Source: JAVBKU01 sp031553875
GTDB lineage: Bacteria > Bacteroidota > Bacteroidia > Bacteroidales > Rikenellaceae
Assembly (NCBI GenBank): GCA_031553875.1
Contig: JAVBKU010000005.1
Location: forward strand, 1 to 64,000
Direction of reading: 5' to 3'
DNA: 64,000 nucleotides
The notes beneath the pieces were generated by a model. That model did not search any database and was not told where the DNA came from. It saw only the letters and a list, made by a program, of their open reading frames with translations. Of this stretch, positions 8,901 to 17,916 are shown piece after piece; the first letter of the stretch is position 1, and the number at the start of each line of letters is the position of its first letter. The position numbers and the translations under genes were made by a program.

Positions 8901-9060
8901 GAGTTTATTTAAATCTCCAGATGAAATGATTTTACGTCTTTCATCGGATGATTTTTACGTCCGACGACCGAATCGTAGCGGGCCTACGGTGAGGGAGTCG
9001 GATGAAAAAAGCGGCGGTGAGAGGTGAAAAAGAATAAAATATGGAGTTTTAAATAAACTC
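8901..9060. mobile_element. MITE-like element, 160 bp
   Basis: The ends are inverted repeats of 18 bp with one mismatch: GAGTTTATTTAAATCTCC at 8901-8918 and the complement of GAGTTTATTTAAAACTCC at 9043-9060. Both ends are flanked by TTA (8898-8900 and 9061-9063), as a 3-bp target duplication would be. There is no ORF inside. The size and structure fit a miniature inverted-repeat element; TNA-type 3-bp duplications are typical of some IS5-family transposases, but no parent IS is visible in this window. It lies just upstream of the GH2 gene and could affect its promoter. Confidence 0.6.
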
Positions 9061-9094
9061 TTATTATCTTGGGTTACCTAAAACAACCTGACCT

Positions 9095-11278
9095 ATGAAT
9101 AACGTGAGATCACTCGTAACCTTTCTCGCTCTACTATTGCTGTGTTCGTGCTCCACGAAGCCCGAACGCACCATACTAAGCCTTAATGGAGAGTGGAACA
9201 TTGCCAAGACCGCGGGCGAAATGCCTGCAGACTATACCTCCAAAGTCCTCGTCCCCGGGCTCGTCGACCTCGCCTCTCCCGCACTCGATTCGACGGGAGC
9301 CATGTTCCTCGACGGCTGGTACTGGCACCGCAGGACGTTCGAACTGAAGGACACCTCCTTCGACAAGATAATACTCAAAATATTCAAGGCCAAGTACCAC
9401 ACCAAGGTCTACGTCAACGGCAAGTTTGCGGGCGAGAACCTCTTCTGCTTCACCCCCTCCTACTTCGACATAAAGCCCTTTCTGTCGCCCACGGGAGAGC
9501 CCAACGAGATAGTGATAGGTATCGGGTGTATGAGTCAGCTCCCCGACAGCATACCCAACGGCTACGACAACGAGAAGCTGAAATACATCCCGGGCATCTA
9601 CGACAACGTGGAGGTGATCCTCGCCGGCAAGCCCTATATCGATAATATCCAGTGCGTTCCCGACATAGAGAACGGTCGTGTACGTGTGGTAGCGGAGATC
9701 GAAACCGACGAGCCTGAAAAGCTATGCCTGTCATACAAAGTAGCTGAGGCCGCTTCAGACAAAAAAGTGGCCTCGAAGAGTTTCAAGCCCGAGGTGACGG
9801 TCGAAAACGGCATAACCAAGGCCGACTTCACAATAGACATAAAGGATTTCAAGCTCTGGAGCCCCGAATCGCCGTTCCTCTACAGCCTCACGCTCTCTAC
9901 AGGCGGCGACGCCCGGACGGTTAACTTCGGGATGCGTTCGTTCCGCCTCGACCCCGAGCGCGGCGTGGCCCTGCTCAACGATAAGCCCTACTACCTGCGC
10001 GGCACCAACGTATGCATCTTTCGCTTCTTCGAAGATCCCGACCGTGGCACCCTGCCGTGGGAGGCACAGTGGCCGCTCACCCTACACGAATGCTTCAAGG
10101 ATATGGGGTGGAATTCCATGCGCTACTGCATAGGTTTCCCGCCCGAACGCTGGTACGACATCTGCGACAGCATGGGGTTCCTGCTCCAGGACGAATTCCC
10201 CGTGTGGGCCTCCGTACAGAGGGCCGAAAAGATAAAGGTATCCACCCTCGCCGAGGAGTACAAACGTTGGATGAGGGAGCGCTGGAACCACCCCAGCGTC
10301 GTTATCTGGGACGCCCAGAATGAATCTATAACCCTCAAGACAGGCGAAGCCATACGCGCCGTGCGGGGCCTCGACCTCAGCAACAGGCCGTGGGACAACG
10401 GCTGGTCGGAACCCGACCGCCCCACCGACCCGGTGGAGTCGCACCCTTACATATTCATTGACTACTGGTACGCCGACAATAAGAAACTGGAGCCTAAGGA
10501 AGGTTACCGCAAGGAGGTGTTCGGCCATCCCCGCCGCCCTATGAACGACCCCAGCGAGCGCTCGCTACGCTCCAAGGCCACGGGATACATATTCCCCAAC
10601 CTTTCGATAATTAACGAGTACGCCTGGCTGTGGCTTAATCGTGACGGCAGCAGCACCACCCTCACCGACCGCGTCTACGACGTGCTCTGGAACGGCAAGA
10701 GCCTCACCGGGGAGCAACGCCTCGAAATATACGCCCGCCATCTTGCCATGATGACCGAATACTGGCGCGCACACCGCCGCGCTTTCGCCGTGATGCACTT
10801 CTGTGGCCTCGGCTACTCGCGCCCGGAAGAGCCCCGCGGCCAGACTTCCGACAGCTGGATCGACATCCGCAACCTCACCTTCGAGCCGAGCTTCTACAAA
10901 TACGTGAAGCCCGCCTTCGCCCCGGTGGGACTGATGGTAGACCTATGGGAGAAGGAGTACACCTCAGGATCAAAGATCACCGTGCCCGTATACGTGATAA
11001 ACGATCTTGAAGCCCCCGCCGAACAGGAGGTGACCGTCACTTTCTCTAAAGAGGGTAACGACATGCCTGAAAAATACTCTCAAAGGGTGACCGTCGAGCC
11101 TTACGGCGTGAAGATCATCGAGATTGAGGTAGCTATACCTAAAGAAATAGGCATGTACCTACTCAAAGCCTCCACCCTGGTAAACGGCGCCGAAGTGTTC
11201 AGCCTGAGGGATATACCGGTGGTTATTCCCAAGCCTGTATTCGTCCGCCCGCCGGTGCCGACCATAACCGAAAATTAA
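9095..11278 (+). CDS. Glycoside hydrolase family 2 lipoprotein
   Basis: A 727-residue exported glycosidase. The N-terminus ends in a lipobox (LLLLCSC), predicting lipidation. The domain order is typical of GH2: a sugar-binding jelly roll (about 25-190, LNGEWNIAK...GWYWHRRTFEL), an Ig-like beta sandwich (about 195-290), then a TIM barrel from about 295. The acid/base Glu is in WDAQNES (about E409), and a candidate nucleophile is the Glu of INEYAW (about E508). A C-terminal beta domain follows. Substrates of the family include beta-galactosides, mannosides and glucuronides; which applies is not clear. It is a single gene with a 21-bp hairpin terminator behind it. Confidence 0.85.
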   Translation: MNNVRSLVTFLALLLLCSCSTKPERTILSLNGEWNIAKTAGEMPADYTSKVLVPGLVDLASPALDSTGAMFLDGWYWHRRTFELKDTSFDKIILKIFKAKYHTKVYVNGKFAGENLFCFTPSYFDIKPFLSPTGEPNEIVIGIGCMSQLPDSIPNGYDNEKLKYIPGIYDNVEVILAGKPYIDNIQCVPDIENGRVRVVAEIETDEPEKLCLSYKVAEAASDKKVASKSFKPEVTVENGITKADFTIDIKDFKLWSPESPFLYSLTLSTGGDARTVNFGMRSFRLDPERGVALLNDKPYYLRGTNVCIFRFFEDPDRGTLPWEAQWPLTLHECFKDMGWNSMRYCIGFPPERWYDICDSMGFLLQDEFPVWASVQRAEKIKVSTLAEEYKRWMRERWNHPSVVIWDAQNESITLKTGEAIRAVRGLDLSNRPWDNGWSEPDRPTDPVESHPYIFIDYWYADNKKLEPKEGYRKEVFGHPRRPMNDPSERSLRSKATGYIFPNLSIINEYAWLWLNRDGSSTTLTDRVYDVLWNGKSLTGEQRLEIYARHLAMMTEYWRAHRRAFAVMHFCGLGYSRPEEPRGQTSDSWIDIRNLTFEPSFYKYVKPAFAPVGLMVDLWEKEYTSGSKITVPVYVINDLEAPAEQEVTVTFSKEGNDMPEKYSQRVTVEPYGVKIIEIEVAIPKEIGMYLLKASTLVNGAEVFSLRDIPVVIPKPVFVRPPVPTITEN

Positions 11279-11291
11279 GTCGAGGGACATA

Positions 11292-11335
11292 AAACGATTA
11301 TCGCCGGACATAAATATGTCCGGCGATAATCGTTT
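11292..11335. terminator. Bidirectional hairpin terminator
   Basis: A perfect 21-bp inverted repeat (11292-11312 with 11315-11335) with a 2-nt loop and AAA/TTT edges. It lies between the GH2 gene and the convergent end of the Flx/Hdr operon. Confidence 0.85.
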
Positions 11336-11356
11336 ACAAGAGGCCTTACCCTACCC

Positions 11357-12193
11357 CTAATACTCCGCGGGCAGCTTTGCCAGTTCGGCGGCGGTGAACA
11401 CGGGGCCGTCCTTGCATACGTAGGTCTTGCCAACGTTACAACGGCCGCACTTGCCGAATCCGCACTTCATACGGTTTTCGAGCGTGGTAAAGATATTCTC
11501 ATCCTCGAAACCCAATTTTTTCAGCACGGGGAAGGTATTCTTGATCATGATCGGGGGCCCGCATACGATAGCGATGGTATTAGCGGCGGATGGGGCATGC
11601 TTCTCCACTATCGATGGCACAAAGCCCACCTCTCCTTTCCAGTCGGGATTTTCACCGCCGGGGTCGACGGTGGTAACGAGCTTCACGTCGGGACGCTCCT
11701 CCCACTCCTTCAACTCATGTTTGTACACTAGGTCGTTCGGGGTACGCGCACCGTAGAATATGGTCACGTCACCATAGTCCTTACGGTTATCGAGGCAGCT
11801 CCAGATCACGCTCCTCATAGGTGGCAGGGCGATACCCCCGGCGATAAACACCAGGTTCTTACCCTTCCAGCTGTCGATGGGGAATGTATTGCCGTACGGG
11901 CCGCGGAATCCCACCGTATCGCCCTCCTCGACGTTGGATAGAGCCGTGGTCACCCTACCCGCCTGGCGGAAGGTGCATTCCACATACCCCTTACGAGTAT
12001 GCGGCGAGGCGATACAGAATGTCGATTCGCCCTCGCCGAACACCGAATACTCGGCGAACTGTCCCGTGCGGAACTCGAATGATGCCGCGTCGGCTTCGTC
12101 CATGAATTCAAGGCGGAAGGTACGTACGCCGGGGGCTTCGACGGTGATCTTGGCCACCTTCATACGGTAGGGAAGATATATATTGCGTTCCAT
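11357..12193 (-). CDS. flxA: FlxA-like FAD/NAD(P)H-binding oxidoreductase subunit
   Basis: A 278-residue flavoprotein of the ferredoxin reductase family, like the gamma subunit of sulfite reductase or hydrogenase. I start it at the ATG at 12193 (MERNIYLPYR); a TTG two codons upstream is less likely. The FAD domain includes GQFAEYSV...ESTFCIAS; the NAD(P) domain includes FIAGGIALPPMRSV and VCGPPIM. The C-terminus has a four-Cys 2Fe-2S site (MKCGFGKCGRCNVGKTYVC). It is the last gene of the hdrCBA-flxDCBA cluster. The predicted role is to exchange electrons between NAD(P)H and the Hdr module. Confidence 0.8.
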   Translation of the reverse strand: MERNIYLPYRMKVAKITVEAPGVRTFRLEFMDEADAASFEFRTGQFAEYSVFGEGESTFCIASPHTRKGYVECTFRQAGRVTTALSNVEEGDTVGFRGPYGNTFPIDSWKGKNLVFIAGGIALPPMRSVIWSCLDNRKDYGDVTIFYGARTPNDLVYKHELKEWEERPDVKLVTTVDPGGENPDWKGEVGFVPSIVEKHAPSAANTIAIVCGPPIMIKNTFPVLKKLGFEDENIFTTLENRMKCGFGKCGRCNVGKTYVCKDGPVFTAAELAKLPAEY

Positions 12194-12202
12194 TTTCAAC
12201 GG

Positions 12203-13216
12203 TTAAGAGTTAGTAATAATAGCGAGGCTCTCGGCGATCTCCATATCTGCGGGGCAACGGCGCGAGCAACGGCCGCAGCCGGCGCATCCGCGTACATTCA
12301 GCCTCTCGGGCATATATGAGAACTTGTGCATCAGCCTCTGCCTCCAGCGCGCACCCTGCGTTTCGCGGGGGTTGTGTCCAGAGGTGTGCAGGGTGAAGAG
12401 TTTAGCACCGCAGCTGTCCCACAGGCGCATACGCTGACCCTCTTTACCACGGGTTTCGTCCTGTATGTCGAAGCAGGCGCACGTGGGACACACGTAGGCG
12501 CATGCCGCGCAACCGATACAGCGCATGGCATAGTCGTCGAACAGGTCGGTATCGAACGCGGCCTTCATCTTTTCCTCAAGTTTCGAGTCGTCGAAACGCT
12601 TCGGCACATTGGCCAGGAATGCCTCCTTATCCGCTCCGGCGTAATCTTCCAGCAGGTCGGCCACTGAAGCGGCCAGAGCCTCGCCCTTGGGAGTTAAAAC
12701 CTCCACGATATAGTCGCCCTTATCGGTACGGGTAAGCATCACGTCGCTGCCCTTGGTATTGCCGGGACCGCCTCCGATAGAGGTACAGAAGCAGTAAGCG
12801 TCCGCCTTGGAGCAGGCATAACTTATCAGGGTGGTACGGGCCAGGCGCTCCTCGAAGATCGGATCGGCCGGATCCCAGTTGAATATAGCCCTGAGGCTCT
12901 CCATGCCCGAGGCGTCGCACGGACGCACGCCCAGCACCACGCGGCGGGGAATCGAGTCGGGATCGAAATCCTTAACCTCCACGCCCTCTTTGTCCTTGGT
13001 ATATGAGAACAGTTTCTCGATCTTGGGGAACAGGAACGACTTGACCGACATATCCGGCAGGATATAATCCTCCGCAATCTCTCCCGCCTCCTTTATGCGG
13101 CGGTAGCCCAGACGGTCGTTCATCTCCACAGGGCCGTAGACCTGCGTGGTTTCCAGCAATTTATTCAGGAAACCGGGGTATTTATCCCCTCGTAGCAGTT
13201 TGATATTATGTGCCAT
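12203..13216 (-). CDS. flxB: FlxB-like 4Fe-4S dicluster subunit
   Basis: A 337-residue iron-sulfur protein resembling subunit A of anaerobic sulfite reductase and hydrogenase beta subunits. The N-terminal half has the typical RRVVLGVRPCDASGMESL and YCFCTSIGGGPGN segments. Two ferredoxin-type clusters follow: CIGCAACAYVCPTCACFD (about 233-250) and CAGCGRCSRRCPADMEI near the C-terminus. It lies 3 nt after the flxC gene and 9 nt before flxA. It should pass electrons between the flavoprotein and HdrA. The B and C labels between this gene and the next are tentative. Confidence 0.75.
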   Translation of the reverse strand: MAHNIKLLRGDKYPGFLNKLLETTQVYGPVEMNDRLGYRRIKEAGEIAEDYILPDMSVKSFLFPKIEKLFSYTKDKEGVEVKDFDPDSIPRRVVLGVRPCDASGMESLRAIFNWDPADPIFEERLARTTLISYACSKADAYCFCTSIGGGPGNTKGSDVMLTRTDKGDYIVEVLTPKGEALAASVADLLEDYAGADKEAFLANVPKRFDDSKLEEKMKAAFDTDLFDDYAMRCIGCAACAYVCPTCACFDIQDETRGKEGQRMRLWDSCGAKLFTLHTSGHNPRETQGARWRQRLMHKFSYMPERLNVRGCAGCGRCSRRCPADMEIAESLAIITNS

Positions 13217-13219
13217 GGC

Positions 13220-14023
13220 TTATCCTATGAAATTTTCTTTATCGTCGGGGCGGAATGTAGACATCGCGCACCCTTCGTTCACGTTGAAACCCGTACCCGC
13301 ACCGTAGGTCTCCCTCACGTCCTTGGCCAGCTTCATGGTGAGCAGGTGGATGGGTATGTTCACGGGGCAGGCCCTGTAACACTCGCCGCACTCGATGCAA
13401 CGCCCTGAAAGGTGCATCGCCCTCATTATATGCCACTCCATATTGCCCAGATTGCTGGACGCCACCTGTATCCACTGCGGTTGGTTCATTTCCACGGTAC
13501 ACTGCGTACAGTAGCACAGCGGGCAAGCCTGGCGGCAGGCGTAGCACTTGATGCAGTTCTCCATTTCGGCTTGCCAGAACTCGTGGCGCTGCTCGGGGGT
13601 CATCGCCTCGATACGGGCCATAAGCGCCGCGTCGTGCTCGCTCAGGGCAGGAGTGTTAGCTGCCACCCAGGCCTCCATTTCACCGAAAGTGCGGAGAACT
13701 GTGGCCGCGCCATCCTTATCCATCGCGATCACCACGATACCTCCGTCGGCAAGCTGCTTCTCGGCGGCAAGGCGTATAACGCTACGCACCGTCTGCGCTC
13801 CGCCCACGATAGCGGGCTTACCCATGCGGACTATTTCCTTTTTATAAAGGTACATCGCAAGATTCCTCACGCAACGTTTGTCGTATACCATTGCCGCGGC
13901 CTGCTCGGCCGTAGTGGCGAACATGGGGCGGACTCCGCCGCCGCTACCCTCTCCGTAACCTATCACCACCTGTGCATCTCCCGAAGAGAGCAACGCGGCG
14001 GCTATATCTTTCACGTTTTCCAT
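13220..14023 (-). CDS. flxC: FlxC-like 4Fe-4S dicluster subunit
   Basis: A 267-residue protein. The N-terminal part (VVIGYGEGSGGGVRPMFATT...) resembles the beta subunit of coenzyme F420/formate-type enzymes. The C-terminal half has two 4Fe-4S motifs: CIKCYACRQACPLCYCTQC with extra cysteines, and CIECGECYRACPVNIPI. It lies between flxD and flxB with gaps of a few bases, in an obvious operon. The expected role is an electron-transfer subunit of the Flx module. The extra Cys pair after the first motif could bind an additional ligand; this is not resolvable by eye. Confidence 0.75.
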   Translation of the reverse strand: MENVKDIAAALLSSGDAQVVIGYGEGSGGGVRPMFATTAEQAAAMVYDKRCVRNLAMYLYKKEIVRMGKPAIVGGAQTVRSVIRLAAEKQLADGGIVVIAMDKDGAATVLRTFGEMEAWVAANTPALSEHDAALMARIEAMTPEQRHEFWQAEMENCIKCYACRQACPLCYCTQCTVEMNQPQWIQVASSNLGNMEWHIMRAMHLSGRCIECGECYRACPVNIPIHLLTMKLAKDVRETYGAGTGFNVNEGCAMSTFRPDDKENFIG

Positions 14024-14028
14024 AATCT

Positions 14029-14463
14029 TTATTGCTCCCAGATTTCGTTAGCCGTGCGGTGATACTTTTCGTAGGGGCCCAGCTCCTTGATCTTCTCCAC
14101 GGTGGAGTTGACCACGTCGGCCCACTTGGCTCCCTCGGCAGCCGATACCCATGTGAAATTCACGCGCTCCACCTCAATGCCCATGAATTCCAGCAGCGAG
14201 CGGAACACGGTCCACCTCCTGCGGGCGTGGAAGTTGCCCGAGGTATAGTGGCAGTCGTTGGGGTGGCACCCCGACACTATGATCCCGTCGGCGCCGTTGG
14301 CGAAAGCCTTGAGCAACAACATGAAGTCGATACGCCCCGTACACGGGAAACGGATTATCTTCACGTCGGGCGAATACTTGATACGGCTCGTGCCCGTAAG
14401 GTCGGCCCCGGCATAGGTACACCAGTTGCCGACGAAGGCTACTATTTTAGGATTGAATTCCAT
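14029..14463 (-). CDS. flxD: FlxD/MvhD-type hydrogenase iron-sulfur subunit
   Basis: A 144-residue protein of the MvhD family. The start at 14463 (MEFNPKIVAFVGNWCTYAGADL) matches the family N-terminus; a start two codons upstream at 14469 overlaps the hdrA stop. The pattern GNWCTYAGADLTG...RFPCTGRID...GCHPNDCHYTSGN provides the Cys ligands of the 2Fe-2S cluster. In methanogens MvhD links hydrogenase to HdrA; in Flx complexes FlxD plays the same bridging role. Its location between hdrA and the flx genes agrees with that. Confidence 0.85.
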   Translation of the reverse strand: MEFNPKIVAFVGNWCTYAGADLTGTSRIKYSPDVKIIRFPCTGRIDFMLLLKAFANGADGIIVSGCHPNDCHYTSGNFHARRRWTVFRSLLEFMGIEVERVNFTWVSAAEGAKWADVVNSTVEKIKELGPYEKYHRTANEIWEQ

Positions 14464-14468
14464 AATCA

Positions 14469-16469
14469 TCAGTTATTTAGCAACGCGATAACTTCCTCGT
14501 AAACCTGCTTGTTGGAATAGCCGTCGAGGTCGATAGATTTCGAGCGGCAGAACGACACGCACGTACCGCACCCTTGGCACAAGCCGGGATTGATGCGGGC
14601 TATGGTCTTGACCGTTTCGCCTGCGCGGTTCTTGATCTCCTCACGGTCGATGGCCTGATAGGGACACACCGAAGCGCACATTCCACAACCCATACAGGTC
14701 GAGAATATGGGCGGCGGCATCCGGTTGACCCTCGCCACGACAGGCTCCCTGGTGAGCTCGCTGTTGGAGAACAGACCTATGACCTTGGCCGCAGCGCCAG
14801 ATGCGGCGGACACCGACTCGGGAATATCTTTCGGGGCCTGGCAGGCTCCGGCAAGGAATATCCCCGCCGTATTGGTCTCCACCGGCTTGAGTTTGGGGTG
14901 GGCCTCGGCGAAGAACTTATATGAGTCATAGGAAACGTGGAGCTTTTGAGCCAGGGATTCGGACCCCTCGCATGACACGGCCGCCGTCGCCAGCACAACC
15001 ATGTCGGCCTCGATCTCCACGGGACGGCCGCCCATCAGGGTATCCGCACCCTTGACGATCAGCTTTCCGTCCTTCTCATATATGGTCGAGATCCTGCCGC
15101 GTATATACTTTGCTCCGTCCTCCTCTATGGCCCTGCGGGTAAATTCATCGTAGTTCTTTCCCGCCGCACGGATATCCATATAGAATACGTAGGGAGTACC
15201 ATCGTGTACCTTATGCTTATAGAGCATGGCATGCTTGGCTGTGTACATACAGCATATCTTCGAACAGTAGGGAATGCCCTTCTGCGGGTCACGCGACCCT
15301 GCGCAGGCCATGAAAACCACCTTTTCGGGCACCTTGCCGTCCGAGGGGCGGCGTATCTCGCCCTTGGTCGGACCCGAAGCCGACGCCAGGCGCTCGAACT
15401 GGAGGCCTGTGATCACGTCCTTATACTTGCCGTAGCCGTATTCGGGGAAGAAATCCGTGCCCTTCACCTCGAAGCCCGTGGCCAGGACTATCGCCCCTGC
15501 CTGCACTTCGATTATCTCGTCCTGCTGTTCATAGTTTATAGCTCCCGTGGGGCATATCTTACTGCACACGCCGCACTTGCCGGTCTTGAAATAGGTACAG
15601 TTGACCCTATCGATCACGGGCTTGTTGGGCACGGCCTGCGGGAACGGCACGTAGATGGCCGTACGGTTGGCAAGGCCCTGCTCGAATTCGCTGGGGATCT
15701 TCTTCTGCGGACACTTCGTGGTACACAATCCGCAGCCGGTGCAGAGCTTCTCGTCGATGCTCTTGGCCTTGCGGCGTATCTTCACGTTGAAGTTGCCGAT
15801 AAAACCGTCCATGCTCTCGAGCTCGGCGTAGGTGTAGAGCGTGATATTGGGATGCTGCGCCACCTCCACCATGCGCGGTGTGAGGATACACTGCGAACAG
15901 TCGAGCGTGGGGAACGTTTCAGAAAGCTGTGACATGTGGCCCCCAATCGAAGGATCGCGCTCCACCATGATGACCTTATGGCCGCCGTTGGCTATGTCGA
16001 GCGCAGCCTGAATCCCGGCCACGCCGCCGCCCACCACCACAGCTGTCTTGTTCACCGGCACCTTGATAGGCTCCAGCGGATGGTTGTTCTTCACCTTTTC
16101 GACCAGCGTGCGCACCAGGTCGAAGGCCTTCTGTGTAGTGGCCTCGCCCTTCTCATGCACCCACGAGCAATGCTCGCGGATATTGGCCATCTCGCACATG
16201 TAGGGGTTCATCCCCGCCTCCGAACACGCCTTGCGGAACGTGGGTTCGTGCATACGGGGCGAGCAGGCCGACACCACCACTCCGGTGAGCCCGTGCTCCT
16301 TGATAGCCTCCTTTATTTTGGTCTGCCCCGGGTCGGAGCACATATATTTATAGTCGGTGCTGAAAGTCACCCCCGGCAACTGCGCCGCCAGGGAAGATAC
16401 CTTCTCGCAATCCACCGTAGCCGAGATATTCTCGCCGCAGTGGCATATAAAAACGCCTATCTTAGCCAT
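14469..16469 (-). CDS. hdrA: HdrA-like heterodisulfide reductase subunit A
   Basis: A 666-residue flavoprotein, the core of the bifurcating complex. Visible in order: an N-terminal CHCGENI segment, the FAD-binding GGGVAGIQAALDI (about 149), CTGCGLCTTKCP (about 243), CGVCSKICP (about 300), then CMGCGMCASVCP (about 592) and CQGCGTCVSFC (about 631) ferredoxin motifs. In archaeal HdrA the FAD performs electron bifurcation between heterodisulfide and ferredoxin. No selenocysteine codon is seen. It lies between hdrB (1 nt upstream) and flxD, so assembly of all seven subunits from one transcript is likely. Confidence 0.9.
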   Translation of the reverse strand: MAKIGVFICHCGENISATVDCEKVSSLAAQLPGVTFSTDYKYMCSDPGQTKIKEAIKEHGLTGVVVSACSPRMHEPTFRKACSEAGMNPYMCEMANIREHCSWVHEKGEATTQKAFDLVRTLVEKVKNNHPLEPIKVPVNKTAVVVGGGVAGIQAALDIANGGHKVIMVERDPSIGGHMSQLSETFPTLDCSQCILTPRMVEVAQHPNITLYTYAELESMDGFIGNFNVKIRRKAKSIDEKLCTGCGLCTTKCPQKKIPSEFEQGLANRTAIYVPFPQAVPNKPVIDRVNCTYFKTGKCGVCSKICPTGAINYEQQDEIIEVQAGAIVLATGFEVKGTDFFPEYGYGKYKDVITGLQFERLASASGPTKGEIRRPSDGKVPEKVVFMACAGSRDPQKGIPYCSKICCMYTAKHAMLYKHKVHDGTPYVFYMDIRAAGKNYDEFTRRAIEEDGAKYIRGRISTIYEKDGKLIVKGADTLMGGRPVEIEADMVVLATAAVSCEGSESLAQKLHVSYDSYKFFAEAHPKLKPVETNTAGIFLAGACQAPKDIPESVSAASGAAAKVIGLFSNSELTREPVVARVNRMPPPIFSTCMGCGMCASVCPYQAIDREEIKNRAGETVKTIARINPGLCQGCGTCVSFCRSKSIDLDGYSNKQVYEEVIALLNN

Positions 16470-16470
16470 A

Positions 16471-17367
16471 TCAGTTGGTTTCCTCCGTTTGCGTTTGTTT
16501 CTTCATCTGGGCCAATTTCTTCCAGTCCACCTTCACGATGTGACGGCGGGTGCCGGTCTGACGGTCATCGAGCCCGCACGCCAGTCCGATAGCCTGCGTG
16601 ATATATAGCACGGGGATATCTGTCTTCTCGCCGAGGGCCTTGTTTATAGCCCCGCGCCTCAGGTCAAGGTTTGACTGGCACATCGGGCAGGCCACGATAA
16701 TGACCTCCGCGCCACGGTCCACTGCTTCCTTGACTATACGCCCCGAGAGCCTGGCGGCAATAGCGGTCTGCGTCACCGAGAGCGATGCGCCGCAGCACTC
16801 CGTCTTCATCGGCCAGTCGATACATTCCGCACCAAGGGTCGACATTATATCGTCCATACTCTGCGGATCCTCCTGACGGTCGAACTTGAGCACCTCATGC
16901 GGGCGCACCAACAGGCAGCCGTAGTAGCAAGCCACCTTGTCGGGGAGCTCCTTCACCTGCTTCGAGGGCAGTTCGGGCAGGATGAACTCCTGTATGAATT
17001 GTATCACGTTGAGTATCTCGATGGGTAACTTCAACTCCATGCCGAGCACCTCCTCCACCTCCTTTTTAAGGTGAGCGTTGTTCTCCAGTTCATGCACGGT
17101 CACAGCGAGGCGGTTGTAGCACGCCGCGCAGGGCACTAACAGCCTATCCATACCGGCATTCGCAGCCTGAGCCAGGATACGGGCGGGCAGGGCCAGCGAC
17201 AGCACCTTATTAAGGTTATGGGCTGCGGTAGCGCCACAGCAGTTCCAGTCAGGCACCTGCTGCAATTCGATATCGAACAGCTTAGCCATCGACATGACCG
17301 ACTCCGTATACTCGCGCGAAGTCCCCTCCAGCGAGCAACCAGGGTAAAATCCTATTGTTTTTGACAT
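16471..17367 (-). CDS. hdrB: HdrB-like heterodisulfide reductase subunit B
   Basis: A 298-residue protein with two CCG domains that bind noncubane 4Fe-4S clusters in HdrB. The first is CSLEGTSREY plus DWNCCGATAAH, the second CYYGCLLVRPHEV plus TECCGASLS. In methanogens this subunit reduces the CoM-CoB heterodisulfide; in bacteria the disulfide substrate is different (DsrC is proposed in sulfate reducers). There is no dsrC in this window, so the natural acceptor is unknown. It overlaps the hdrC end by 16 nt, indicating translational coupling. Confidence 0.88.
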   Translation of the reverse strand: MSKTIGFYPGCSLEGTSREYTESVMSMAKLFDIELQQVPDWNCCGATAAHNLNKVLSLALPARILAQAANAGMDRLLVPCAACYNRLAVTVHELENNAHLKKEVEEVLGMELKLPIEILNVIQFIQEFILPELPSKQVKELPDKVACYYGCLLVRPHEVLKFDRQEDPQSMDDIMSTLGAECIDWPMKTECCGASLSVTQTAIAARLSGRIVKEAVDRGAEVIIVACPMCQSNLDLRRGAINKALGEKTDIPVLYITQAIGLACGLDDRQTGTRRHIVKVDWKKLAQMKKQTQTEETN

Positions 17368-17915
17368 GACGGTTTCGATTTTTTGAATATACGGCGGATG
17401 TTGCCCGTCCCCTTAACACTTTCGGGAATTATGGGCAGCTTACCCTTGATGAACATCACGGGAGCCAGCAGCACATCCTGCCACAGTTTACCGCTGCGCA
17501 TCTTGTAGTCGGCCACCATGCCCACTTCGTATGAGCGGCCCGTTACACGGAGCATATCCAGGAACGAGCGGTGGAACGACACGATCTGCCGGCTTGCCTT
17601 GGGGTCCTGTAATTTGAGAGAAAGGGAGCGCTGGCGCAGGAAGTCCATCGCCTTGGGGATGTCGACATGCATCGGGCAGCGCGAGATACACATTTCGCAC
17701 GAGGCGCACAGCCAGATGGTCTTCGAGCGGAGGAGTTCGCGCTCGATGGCGGGGTCCTCGGTCTGCAACATACGCATGACCATGCTCGAGGTATAGTCCA
17801 TGTCCTCTGCGAGCGGGCATCCGGCGGAGCACTTGCCGCACTGGTAACAGCGCGCGGCGTCTACCCCCGTGGCTTCGGCTAACGCCCCGGCCAACGAATC
17901 ATTATGCCTATCCAT
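17352..17915 (-). CDS. hdrC: HdrC-like heterodisulfide reductase subunit C
   Basis: A 187-residue iron-sulfur protein with two ferredoxin motifs, CYQCGKCSAGCPLAEDMDY (Cys23-33) and CASCEMCISRCP, followed by the helical C-terminal region usual for HdrC. It is the first gene of the operon. I prefer the ATG at 17915 (MDRHNDSLAG). The longer in-frame start at 17960 would add residues encoded by a set of DNA direct repeats that look regulatory. HdrC transfers electrons from HdrA to HdrB in known complexes. Confidence 0.85.
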   Translation of the reverse strand: MDRHNDSLAGALAEATGVDAARCYQCGKCSAGCPLAEDMDYTSSMVMRMLQTEDPAIERELLRSKTIWLCASCEMCISRCPMHVDIPKAMDFLRQRSLSLKLQDPKASRQIVSFHRSFLDMLRVTGRSYEVGMVADYKMRSGKLWQDVLLAPVMFIKGKLPIIPESVKGTGNIRRIFKKSKPSCQKQ

Positions 17916-17916
17916 A

